Shown here piece after piece: positions 36,175-46,439 of a stretch of 64,000 bases of DNA. The first letter of the stretch is position 1, and each line of letters begins with the position of its first letter. This DNA is from Cloeon dipterum (taxonomy: Eukaryota; Arthropoda; Insecta; Ephemeroptera; Baetidae). The stretch is taken from NCBI RefSeq assembly GCF_949628265.1, contig NC_088787.1, positions 35,700,844 through 35,764,843 on the forward strand, given 5' to 3'. The notes beneath the pieces are model-generated. The model was not told the origin of the DNA. It saw only the letters and a program-made list of their open reading frames with translations, and searched no databases. The position numbers and the translations under genes were made by a program.

Positions 36175-36185
36175 TTTTGTGTGTG

Positions 36186-36776
36186 CAGCTGAAAAACACA
36201 GCAATTAAAAGCTGCAACTTTTTATCACGCCGGCAACTCTGTTCTCGCCGCTATTAGAATTAAAATCGGTTCAATATCGAACCAAATAATAGACGAAGAT
36301 TATCCCCTTTGGTGTAATCATCATTTTAAATTGAATATAGACGTGCGGATTTAATTTTTTAGAATTTTTAATAAATTACAGATTGAATAAATTTAAAAAT
36401 ATTGCTGGTGAGATGTAGATTGAATTATAGTTGAAAATAGCATTATATCTTCCAGAATTTTCCTAATAATTCTTCGATCATCGGTTAAATGTCTAATGGA
36501 CCGCATAATATATATTTTAATATTTTTCCCCTCTTTGCCGCAACACGACCGCGCTGCTCTGAAGGAAACACTCGCCATAGCTCTCCATAAACGAACTTAA
36601 TATATACATGCCTTTTTGGGGTAACAAGTGAGAAAAAACACAATAATTTGTCGAATATTACCAATGCAGTTTATTTGAAAATTAACACACGGACAGGAAA
36701 AATATCTTTTAAATATTTATCTTCATTTTGTGCTTTATAAGAAACGAAATAATTCGCATAGAAAACTGTGAGTATG
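36186..36776 (-). pseudogene. 3' remnant of a coiled-coil lectin copy
   Basis: 36440-36765 is closely similar to 44760-45085 (3' flank, 3' UTR and final codons of the intact lectin at 45057-46241), for example tgcctttttggggtaaca and gaatattaccaatgcag. Upstream exons are missing; an LTR retrotransposon begins at 36777. The matching 5' flank appears past that element at about 42730-42860, so this is the far end of a disrupted gene copy. Confidence 0.65.
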
Positions 36777-38218
36777 TGTGACCGGAATTTTCTCAAATTC
36801 GGTCACGAGAAATTATTGTTTAAAAGCGAGCAGTAAAAGCAGAGAATGATTCATATGTGTATGTCAGCAAGCACGCCTCAGAATCGTAAACGGCGGTTGA
36901 TTGTTTCTAGACGAAAAGCAAATGTCAGCTTGTGGTGCGCCGAGTTAGGATTTGGAATAAGGCAGCGCTTTATACGGAATGTAAAATACCGACTGCATTA
37001 GTGATGCTGACGGGTAGTTTTTTCGAACCCGATTAAAATTAAACAACGAGCGGGCATTAAGCAAGCATTGAGCAATACTTGAGAAAAGAGCTTCATGATA
37101 GCAGAAATTGTGCGTTCGTGTGGGAACGGGGTCATTAAGTTGTATGGAATGTGACCGGAATTTTATTGAATTCGGTCACGTGAAAACTTAATTCCCGCTC
37201 GCTCGTTGTGTAATTTTAATCGGGCTCGGAAAAAACTGTCCGTCGGCCTCAATAAGGTCTTTGGCAGTTGTTGAGCAACACTGGAAAAAATAGATGATGA
37301 TAGCAAAAATTGTGCGTGTGTGTGGGCCTGGGGTCAGTAAGTTGAATGGAATTTTTTTTGATAATGATTCAAAGGGCGTGGAGAACTGGAAAAAGGAGAG
37401 AGTGGGAAGCGAACCGATGTCGAGGGGTGCTGCGAAGACTACAGTTCAGTTCGCCGACGGACGGCAAATTGAGAATAACTCTGTGCGACAGCCAGAAGCG
37501 AAAAGAGACAAAGTGAGTGAACAAGAAGACCGGAACCGTTGGAGTGACCTGGCTGAAGAACATCCCTCGACACCCTCTCTCTCGCTTTTCCCGTGGCCTC
37601 TACTGCCCACCGATGTTTAACGAGGAAATAAAGGTCAGTCTCATTCATTAATTTTAGTTGTTTCCCTCCCCTCGCGGATCTATGTCCCTCCGTCGGAATC
37701 AAAGTCAGGGTTAGGCAGGTTAGCTCGTTAAACCAATTGGCAAATTTGTAGTAACCGAAGGCGACGCGGGTGACGCGCGGGAAAGAGAAAAAACCTTGCA
37801 ATTTTTTTCGAGTCCATTTTCGCCAATTTGGACTCGATCAAAATCGGCCGAACTCGAACAGGCGCGTCCGGGACGCGTATAGATGAAGCAGCGGGGCTTC
37901 CGGAGGAAGATATCTTACGGAGACTTGACGCGTTTTACTACGGGAACCAGGGCGGGTCGCGCGCGCGGCAACTCCGTTAACAGATATTTCGGAAGAAAGC
38001 GGGGACAATTTCCCGACGATTCATTGGGCCAATTATTACCGAGTCACGTTGAAAAGCTCAGAGGGAGATAGAAAACCAGGCGGAGCATTTAAGAACTTTT
38101 GGGCAGATCGCATTCCCAATTTAGAATAAGAGCCAATCGCGGCTCTCACGACTTTGGCAAGAGAGGGACGGGTAGCAGCAGCGCAACAAGCACAACAGAA
38201 GAGCGAGAAAACAACACG

Positions 38219-39580
38219 ATGGCAGAAAATTCAGGTACAGAACGCGCCCGGCGTTACAACGCAGCCTCGAAGCGCGTGCCCGAGTTTACGGGCAACGAGA
38301 AGGAGTCAGTAGAAGAGTATTTGCGCAAATTTAAGCATACTAAAATAATTTTCCGCCTGGATGACCAAATTGCTCTGGAGTTGCTACAGAGTAAATTGCG
38401 CGGAACTGCCGAGAGTTGGTGTATAAGGTGGATGGAGCAGGCCGAAACTGCAAAAAATGCAACTTTGGACGGGTTTATGGTCGACTTGAGAGAAGAGTTC
38501 GCGGATGCTACACGCGAGAGAAAAGCAGAGGCGAAACTCCAAGTGGTACGCCAGCGAAAGGGCGAGGGCATCATGACATTCGTAGAGAGGATGCGGAAAC
38601 TATTAGATTTGGCCGATCCGTTTATGTCCGAATCGCGGCAAGTGCGGAAAATCTATAGCGCGCTCCGCTCCGAATACTTCAAGAAAATTATTCGATGTCC
38701 AGACACCGTAAAAGACTTGGTGGCCCGAGCAAAAGAGATCGACGTGCACAGAAGCACCGCCAAAATGCGGAAGACCAAAAAGGGCGGCGGACGCGGAAAA
38801 CACCGAAATAAGAGAGATGAGAGCAGCTCCGATTCCGAATTTTCCGCGACAGAGTCATCGGACGAGGAGGACAGCGCGTCCGAAACCGACTCAGATGAAG
38901 AGGTCGACAAGAAGCGTGTGGGCAAGAAAACTTCCGCAAGAAGCACGATGAAAAAACTGGACGCGTTGCTGGCAAAATTGGAGGCCAGTGAGGAGAAGAA
39001 AGAGGTCAACGTGGTCACCGAGTGCAAGACGGGCGAAACGGGACCGATGGAAGAAATGCGAGAGTTGCGCGAGCAATTAAAGCTTATGGCCAAGCAAGTA
39101 ACGGCTGTCATTAAAATTCTGCGACTTCTGACACCTCTTGCAGCAAGCGTAGTCGAAGGCGAGGTGAAAGACAAAATACTCGGCCTTGCTCGCCAAGCGC
39201 TTGGCGGCGGTGCTGGAGGGAATAACTACCAGCCGCAGCGGCAGCCTTACCGCGGCAACAATTATTACAACAACAAAGGCGGCGGACGACGGTTCAATCC
39301 GGGACGTGGTCAGGCTTGTTACAACTGCGGATACGAGGGCCACCTTGCGCGTAGCTGCTGGCGGCGGCCGAAGAACAACAACTACTATAAGAATGGCGGC
39401 AACAACTACAACAGCGGCGACGAGGAATACCATAATCGCGGGCGAGGAACGGAAGCGAGTTATGAAGCTCCCGTCGTATGCCGAGAACTCAGGAAGAAAC
39501 ACGAGAGAATTACAACATCTCGCGGCAGAGAACGCAAAATCAAAAACTTGAAAATGGCGAACAATGGCCATCCATATTAA
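38219..39580 (+). CDS. gag: Retrotransposon Gag-like protein
   Basis: The open frame extends from 38099; the start at 38219 (MAENSGTERARRYN) is preferred because it is preceded by a favourable context and the upstream part is unlike Gag. Contains a capsid-type retrotransposon Gag domain (SVEEYLRKFKHTKI, LRGTAESWCIRWME, GEGIMTFVERMRKLLDLADP), an acidic Ser/Asp/Glu region, a short helical region, a Gly/Asn/Tyr-rich basic segment and one CCHC zinc knuckle (CYNCGYEGHLARSC). This layout is typical of Ty3/gypsy-like Gag. Part of the LTR element at 36777-42500. Confidence 0.75.
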   Translation: MAENSGTERARRYNAASKRVPEFTGNEKESVEEYLRKFKHTKIIFRLDDQIALELLQSKLRGTAESWCIRWMEQAETAKNATLDGFMVDLREEFADATRERKAEAKLQVVRQRKGEGIMTFVERMRKLLDLADPFMSESRQVRKIYSALRSEYFKKIIRCPDTVKDLVARAKEIDVHRSTAKMRKTKKGGGRGKHRNKRDESSSDSEFSATESSDEEDSASETDSDEEVDKKRVGKKTSARSTMKKLDALLAKLEASEEKKEVNVVTECKTGETGPMEEMRELREQLKLMAKQVTAVIKILRLLTPLAASVVEGEVKDKILGLARQALGGGAGGNNYQPQRQPYRGNNYYNNKGGGRRFNPGRGQACYNCGYEGHLARSCWRRPKNNNYYKNGGNNYNSGDEEYHNRGRGTEASYEAPVVCRELRKKHERITTSRGRERKIKNLKMANNGHPY

Positions 39581-39639
39581 ATATGCGAGAAGTGAGAGAA
39601 GAAGTGTCCCTGGAAAAAAGAAGAAATAAATAGCAAATA

Positions 39640-39745
39640 TTGCTTGAAAGTAGGCACACAATAACCTGTAAAAATAAATTAAAAAGGTTTTTAAACTAAA
39701 ATTAAGTAAAAACGGCAGCCAAGGCAGACGTGGACAGTCACTCAA
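39640..39745. repeat. Segment shared with 47490-47592
   Basis: Direct similarity including acctgtaaaaataaatt and ggcagacgtggacag. Found inside the LTR element and again upstream of the minus-strand membrane-protein unit, so a piece of one was copied into the other or both derive from a repeat. Confidence 0.55.
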
Positions 39746-42500
39746 AACAGCTCTTCAGCCAATTTTGCAATTGTTTGAAGCGGGACAAGTCAATCCCGAT
39801 CAAGATTTTCATCCTTGAAAAAAAAAGAAATAAATGGGTCAAGTGTAGAAAGCTTAATAGTAAGCGGCGAATTGGGCCACCACGAAACGGGATTAATTCC
39901 AGCATTTTTTCTCTGGGTATTTGGAAGAATAGGGCGAGTTAAACCAAAGGGAGAGATAAGCGAGCAGGGAGTAGAGATCCGTCAAGCCCCACTAATTTTA
40001 TCCTTTTCTTTTTGCAGGACTTAATTTTATTCTTTGCAGGTTAAGGGAGGTCAATGTTCGCGCAAGCGGGCATTCGCCTCCACCGCCCGTGAGTGTTTCT
40101 AGCCTAAAATAAAGAGCCAAGAAAGGCATTAACGTGTAAGAAGAAGGAAAAGAGGAGAAAAACTCCCATTAGAATTTAACAAACCACCTAGAAAATGGCA
40201 CACGACGTGGTGTGGAAATAGCAGTAAGAACTTACTTTATACTCAACTTAATACTCAGCGTACTTTCAAATGAAATTAACCAACCCCGAAGGAGTTGTAA
40301 GAGCCTCATTTTGGGGATAAATTCCTTAGAGAAAGAGGTAGTAGTGTAAGCAAAAGGCTGGTGTCACTCACGCGGCGGAGCGTAGTTAAGAATTAGGTTT
40401 AATCGCTATGCACATGTTTGCAGCAGCAGGAGACGGAGAGGAAGAGTGGAACGACGCCGCAAGACGAGCTGCTCGGCAGACGGCGTGGGACGAATAACAA
40501 GTAGTAATAAAACGTTATGTTTTTGTACGGGAAAAAGACCATACGGGACGAGCGTTATGATTTAAAAAATTAAAAAAAAAATAGAGAAAAAGATTCTCAG
40601 TTTGCAATTGTTTGACGCGGGACAGGTCAATCCCGATCAAGATTTTCATCCTTGAAAAAATTCAGGGCAATGCTGCTTAACAAACTGGGAATGGAAAATC
40701 AAAAGAAAAAGAGAAACGTTTGAAGTATTTTAACCGCAGTTCAGTTTTGTTTTGCGCAGTAGTTTGCATCGTAATCCGGTAGAGCTTGAGTTTAGAAATA
40801 TTTAATTGACACGCAAATGTTATCAGCCGAGATAAAAAGATAATTTGACGAAAAACGAGCGGAAGATCGCGACGAATGTTGCCTTGGGGGCGAGACAAAA
40901 GCACTTTAGCGTCAAATATGAGAAGTAACTGAGCCGCCCTTAATCCGAGAAAGTTTTGTTGTGCGGTGCGTGAGTACACGGGGCTGGGTTCGCGTGTTTT
41001 AGCTGCATACGTTGCCGTAGAGGGTAAGATCCCGCTGCCCGAACCGCGTACAAGGCGGAATCGACGGAACCACAAAGAGCCGTCCGCTAATAGCTCCCAT
41101 TATTGAAAATTCGTGTTTGGGAGAGCTCGACAAAAACGGGCAATCGTGGACACGTGAGTAAAGAAGGGAGTTGTGGCGCGCTGTGGAAATGGGGCCGGCC
41201 TGAACGTATAAAGTGGGCTGTGTGCTCGGAAGAGTCGGCAGAATGAGTGGGTGCCTTTGTGACGGCGTATGCAACAACTGACGGCTCCGCATGCTCAGCT
41301 GTTGGAGGAAAACAAACCGCGCCGCCAGAGCGATCAAGGTGAGGGTCAGGGCTCAAGGCCGCGTTAGCGTCAAATTTTTAAGGAGGGAGAAGGGGATTAT
41401 AATTTTTGTTTGTAATTAATGTTTGCGTGGTTACGATTAAATTATCAAAAGGCAATATTCGATCGTGAGCACTGAATGTCCGTAAGAGAATAATTAATGG
41501 TCAGCAAAAGCGGAAAAGTGGAGTAAAGAACTCGGCTTATAGCATCGGCGTATAGTTCATGAAATGCTAGGATATCAGTTTAACAAGCAGGTATATAGAG
41601 ATAAATAAGCAGCAATTGAATTTTACTAACATTAATACTAACATTTTATATTTTTATACGTTTATAAATTAAAATATTATTAAAGAGGCTACCGAGATCA
41701 AAGGATGAAAATTTTAAAATGGAAACAAGGCGAAGGCGAATTTTAAATGGTCCATTTCCCACAGGGAACCCATACGCACGTCAGCATTTGAGGAATTTAT
41801 GTAAATTCTCCCAACATTTAGGCGGGGAGGATGTGATTGGAATTTGGCAAAATTCAGCAGCATTTTTTAGCTGCAGTAGGCGGGAAGCAATATAAATGTC
41901 AGCAAGTGTTGCGCCGAGTTAGAATTTAGAATAAGGCAGCGCTTTGTGAATTGTGAAATATCGTCTTCATTGGTGGCGCTGACGGGTAACAGTTTTTGTG
42001 AGTCTGGCAATATTAAACAACGGGCGAGCATTGAGCAGTTATTATTTGAGAAACAGTTTATGGGAGCGGAAATGCTGCGTGCGTGTGCGGGACGAGGTCG
42101 TTAATCTGGAATATGTTCTTTTGACTCATGCAAAACAGGGCGTGGAGAACCGAGAGACTGGAGAGTAGTGGGAACCGACGAGGTGATGCGTCGAGGGGTG
42201 AAGAAGAAAATTCGGGAAAGTCCGGCCGAAAGTGAAAAACTCTGAGTGAACGTGTCGCGTGCTTAGTGAAAAAGTGTTTGGGACGATCTGGACTGGCGTG
42301 CGAGTTGTGGAGCATCAATAAGACGACCCCGCATCACCAACCCTCTCTCTTTCTCTCTCTCTTGGATCATCCACTGCCCGACAATGTTTATGGCAAAAAT
42401 AAAGGTCAATCTTTTTAATTAGTAAATTGTGTGCGTTTCCCTCCCTGACCGGATCTTTGCCCCCTCCGTTGAACGGTAGTCAAGGATTGGCAACAAGGGT

Positions 42501-43510
42501 ATTAGGCAGGTTATTTAATTAAAGAGATGAAAGCAAATTTAATGCATAAGTCCAAGACGAAAACGGCGCCAGAGCAACCGGCCACGCGGACGAGCGGAGC
42601 ACCGAGAGCATGGAGGCGTAGATTCGGCGAAATATAGGAGAGCAGGACGAGCAACAAGGTAGGAAAGGCGCTGAATCAGCGGCGACCTCGAGTAAAGCTC
42701 ACATTTATTCAAAAGTTAAAAAGCCAAAAAGTATATATGATTTCTTCTTGATGAAAGCAGAGGAAGTGCGAGTGGAAAACCATTAAGGAAAGGAAATTGA
42801 TGGTTGATTTGGTTAATTTAATTTTATTGTAAGATAATTTTTCTTCTGAAAGGAAATCGCGGAAATTGTGATAATTGGTACAAAACCACGGCAACCACAT
42901 TTTATTATAATGATTTTGGTTAGAAAATCGTATTCAATTAAAAGTAATTTTGAAATCTGAGAGGATGAAAAATTGAATATTTCTGGATTTGATATATAAT
43001 TAAAATTTTTGAATATTTTCTATTTGAGAAGATTTTTAGTTTCTGGGAAAACCCCAGAGTTAAAAAATATTTTCCTGCATGGCAGTAAATTTTCCGATCA
43101 ATAAGCAGCCAGAATGAATTCAAAGCAAAGATAAAACGAGGTGCAGATGCAGAGCAGTGGTGGAGGCGGAGCAGGAAGCAGGATGGAGATGCAAAAAAAC
43201 GTAGACAACTCATCGATAGAGAAAATGCAGCAACATTTCCTCGTTCTGGCCGGCTGGGTAGCGCATTTTGGCCTGAATTTTATCACGTCAACGCCTCTAT
43301 CTTCACGTTAAATGAAGCATAATATCGAAGGGTGGACCAGTTCAATCTATTGCAGGCTTTGAGTTTGAAGCCAAGTAATAATTTTATAAAAGATACTAAT
43401 TTTTTATTTTGAAATTTTTGCAATGAACTTTACATGAAAAGCGTAATCATTCGGTGAAATTGTTATTAATTCTCAGAAGTTTGTTCAAAACTACGCCTTC
43501 ATCTCCTTTT
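42501..43510. other. Orphan lectin 5' flank and spacer
   Basis: 42730-42860 resembles the promoter flanks at 24890 and 46290 (shared gtgcgagtggaaaa), and 43050-43330 resembles 46500-46800. No coding exons follow on the minus side, where the LTR element lies. No gene. Confidence 0.5.
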
Positions 43511-44436
43511 TCAGAGATGAAACTTTTTTCTACGCACGAACAATGCGACGCCAAAGACCACGTTGATCACGAGAGACAGGAAAAAAAGCAGCGTCCAGAT
43601 TACGGAGCAGCTGCTTTTATCTTCCATGTTGGTGGCAGTTGGTCGTATTTCCGCGCTTGCATCTGGATGACGTACGTCGCCGTGCTCGTAAATGATGGTC
43701 AGTTTTTGTGGGCACGCACCAATAAAGCCGTCAACTATTAAAGAAAATTTAAATCACAAAATTTAAATTTGTAAAATCGGTTTTACGTGTTTCATTGTTG
43801 CAGTTGACAGTAAAGTAAACCGAGTCTTCCTCTGCATTTTCAGTGCGATTCACGCTGCAATTGCATTTTTCTCTCATGTCAACAGGCTTTCTTGGCTTAT
43901 TCTTGCACCATTCCAGGTTTTCTGATGCGTCGTACCGGCAGAAGTCGTACTGGAATTCTTTTTCTGGGGAAAAATATCAAGATGGTTAGTTGAAAATAAT
44001 TTTTCTAGTCTTTTTACTTAATTTAATGGTAGCCGGTCGGGAAGAAATAGTAAAAAATCCCAATTTTTAGCGAAGGGTACACCGATTACCTTCGAGAAAT
44101 GTCCCCTTGGAAGCCAGTTTATAGTAAATATTCTAAAAATTTACTAGAGCAGAAATTTGGGCTCATTTCAAGGTTAAATCTGGGAAATTTAAATAATTAA
44201 AATGAAAAATATGAGTTATTAACCAGTGAAAATTCAGAGAAAAAAATGTCATTTCCTCACGAATAAGAGCCGGAAATATTTTTCAAATGTGTCAAGTTAA
44301 CCTTACCATTAGCTCCGAGCAGAAGTTCCCAGCTGTTGATATTCCTGTGTTGAAAATCGATGGAGACGCAGGAGCACGTGAAGATCTGAAGGCAAATCGA
44401 GAGCAGCACAAGCAGCAACTTTCCTCCACTCTCCAT
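43511..44436 (-). CDS. Small type I membrane protein A (3 exons, 176 aa)
   Basis: Exons (minus): 44307-44436, 43787-43963, 43511-43734. Signal peptide MESGGKLLLVLLSICLQIFTC, then WELLLGAN at the first junction. Exon 2 carries five cysteines (DFC, LEWC, KCNC, VNC) and N-glycosylation sites (NCS, NRT); exon 3 has ACPQKLTIIYEHGDV, a linker, one membrane segment (VIWTLLFFLSLVINVVFGVA) and a very short basic tail RRKKFHL. Same exon phases as copies B-E. A start eight codons upstream is also in frame, but it lies before the splice acceptor conserved in the paralogues. Family not recognised; a surface receptor or adhesion role is inference. Confidence 0.82.
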
Positions 44437-45056
44437 CCTCTCTGAATTCTGAACAAACAATAAAATTCACTTCAAGTTGGGCTCTTGCGGTTTGATATGT
44501 TTTTTCCCGCCTCATGCGTAGATGGAGCGAATACGCAGTTGCAAGCCGCATCTTCTACAGTCGCGAAGGCAGAGCAAAATTAATTTGTCCTCTTCAAATT
44601 CTCCTGCATCAGTTTAAATATCACGTAAAATTTAATATTATTATTTTATTTAGAACTAAATCAATGCATTTTTTATGTTCTTTTAGAGAGCGACGAAAGC
44701 CGCGAAATGAGGTGAATTGAAATATTTTTTCGGTAATCATAATTCATTTAATTGCAGCGGTTTACTAATAATTCTCGGATCATCGGTGAAATGTTTAATG
44801 GACCATAATATATTATTTAATATTTCCCCTCTTTGCGGCCACACGACCGCGCTGCTCTAAAGGAAACACTCGCTCGCCAGCTCTCCATATCGTCAGACCA
44901 CAATATATTTAAACGAACTTAATATATACATGCCTTTTTGGGGTAACAAGTGAGAAAAAAACACAATAATTTGTCGAATATTACCAATGCAGTTTATTTG
45001 AAAATTAACACACGGACGGAAAAAACATCTATTAAATATTGTCTTCATTCTGTGCT

Positions 45057-46241
45057 TTATAAGACATTAAAAAATTGGCATATAAAATTGTGATGGCTTC
45101 CACAGCGATCATAACGCAACTTATTCACATAAATGACAGCGCACACATTATCGTCAGTTTTACCGTAATTATTGAAAACTCCATTATGCCACAGGGAACT
45201 TTCGTTGTTGGGAAGCACGTCACCGTCCAGCCACTTGAATTCTAATCCTTTTTGCCCAATGTTCGACGCCGACAGCCAGAAGTTATTGTCTATAACACAA
45301 AAGAAAATGGCCCGATTTAACAACATATATACACAGAAAAAGTCTAATTTACATTAACAAAATTTAAATTTAAGCGGATTAAAAATATGTCCAATGTTTA
45401 CCTGTTTTAGGTAGAACTTTTATAGTCTGATGCAGGAAATTTAATTCCTCTGGAGTCTTTGCCGACGCCAAGCGCATTCCGATCTGCTCGCAATGCTTCT
45501 TCGATTGCTCCCAAGTTTTCTGAATAACCAACAGTTAATTCAAACTCAAATGAATAAAATGTGGCCAACTAACTCCATTGGTTGAGAAATGATAAATTTT
45601 TCCATTCAACGGGTTCGTCACTCCCAAACCTAAATTAGAGGATAACATAATTTAAAGCTGCGGTTTACTCATTGGTCAATGAAGACTCACGGTTTCGAAT
45701 GGCAACCACATCATTCGCCAACTGAAATTAAAAACATACTAGAAATTTCGTCTTTTATTTGTTTTTTCAACACTTCACCTCTTTCATCGAATTTTGGAAT
45801 TCATTTTTTAGATCCAACATCATCTTCTGCATTTCGTCCTTGAAAATTATGAAAAAAATCAATTTTTTTTAATTCTACGAGCGAAATTGGTTTACTTTAG
45901 AATTTTTGCCGTCCAATTTGAGTTGGTTTATTTCCGATTTTAAATCCTAAAAATCATTCAAAAATTAAAATACGCAGAGTTATTTAAGTCGATTACATTT
46001 TGCGCATTGCTGATCAGGTTTCTGTACTTGAAGATTGCAGAGTCTTGTTCGTCCATAATTGTCAACACCTGGTTTAACCTGGTGGATGATAAATAAATTC
46101 AAAAATGTTTAAAATAAAAAAACCACGTATAACTTACAGATATTTGGTAGCGGATGCGTCACAGTTAGGATTATCATCCTCTTTGGCAGTGGCATCCGCC
46201 GAGAAGAGCAGGACGAAACAGATCAACCACAACATCGGCAT
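45057..46241 (-). CDS. Secreted coiled-coil C-type lectin, minus-strand copy (8 exons, 244 aa)
   Basis: Exons (minus): 46138-46241, 45997-46078, 45896-45946, 45779-45838, 45691-45721, 45574-45629, 45402-45519, 45057-45289. Exon number and phases equal those of the plus-strand lectin at 20087-21267. Signal peptide MPMLWLICFVLLFSADATA, helical stalk through exons 2-5 (likely coiled coil), and a lectin domain with TWEQSKKHCEQIGMRLASA, FWLSASNIGQ, KWLDGD and closing NFICQ. EPN/QPD and WND are absent. A TATA box (tataaaa, minus) is at 46336-46342. Two disrupted copies of this gene lie at 24092-24855 and around 36186-42860. It sits between membrane-protein copies A and B on the same strand. Confidence 0.87.
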
Positions 46242-46335
46242 TTCTTCCGAAAGAAAAAGAGAATTTGAGCCAAAAAATACGTGATTCCTCCTCTGAAAGC
46301 AGAAGAAGTGCGAGTGGAAAAAGAGCCGACGGCCT

Positions 46336-46342
46336 TTTATAG
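46336..46342 (-). promoter_or_regulatory. TATA box of the minus-strand lectin
   Basis: tataaaa on the minus strand, about 95 bp before the start codon at 46241. Confidence 0.55.
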
Positions 46343-46439
46343 CAGTTCTTTAAGGAAAATCAAACCATTAAGGAAAGGAAATTGATGGTTGATTTGATTA
46401 ATTTAATTAAAATTAATTCCCTTCTAAAGGGAAAACGTC

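Larger units (their letters stand above)
25854..36185. mobile_element. Large DNA transposon with 2.5-kb inverted terminal arms, CACTA-like
   Basis: A 10,332-bp element bounded by inverted repeats of 2,539 bp each (25854-28392 and 33647-36185). The arms show no length difference, and I found one mismatch (near 26533). The ends read CACACAC followed by an A tract and TCTCTATCTGAGAC. A possible 2-bp CA target duplication flanks it. Ends beginning CAC, a 2-bp duplication, subterminal repeat arrays and a large transposase-like protein fit the CACTA/Mirage/Chapaev group, but the transposase family is not proven. The centre has two divergent spliced genes (28507-30958 minus; 31235-33536 plus). Open frames and near-identical arms suggest a young, possibly active copy. 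Confidence 0.88.
33647..36185. repeat. Right terminal inverted arm of the large transposon
   Basis: Reverse complement of 25854-28392, with the mirrored hairpin (35807-35846) and subterminal array (35944-36174). The right end is GTGTGTG followed by flanking cagctg. Confidence 0.95.
36777..42500 (+). mobile_element. Incomplete LTR retrotransposon with Gag (Ty3/gypsy-like)
   Basis: Related LTR-like ends lie at about 36777-37700 and 41832-42500; both begin TGTGA(C/T)(C/T)GGAATTT and share an AATAAA-ggtca stretch and ttccctcc toward the 3' side. The left one has an internal duplication and the two have diverged substantially, implying an old insertion. Between them is one Gag frame (38099-39580); no pol region was recognised. 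The element lies inside the remains of a lectin copy. Treated as a fossil; edges are approximate. Confidence 0.6.

Noticed and set aside
25854-36185. Polinton/Maverick or virus-like origin for the large element
   Set aside because: No polymerase, integrase, protease or capsid-like frame, and size and ends do not fit; two spliced genes fit a cut-and-paste transposon better.
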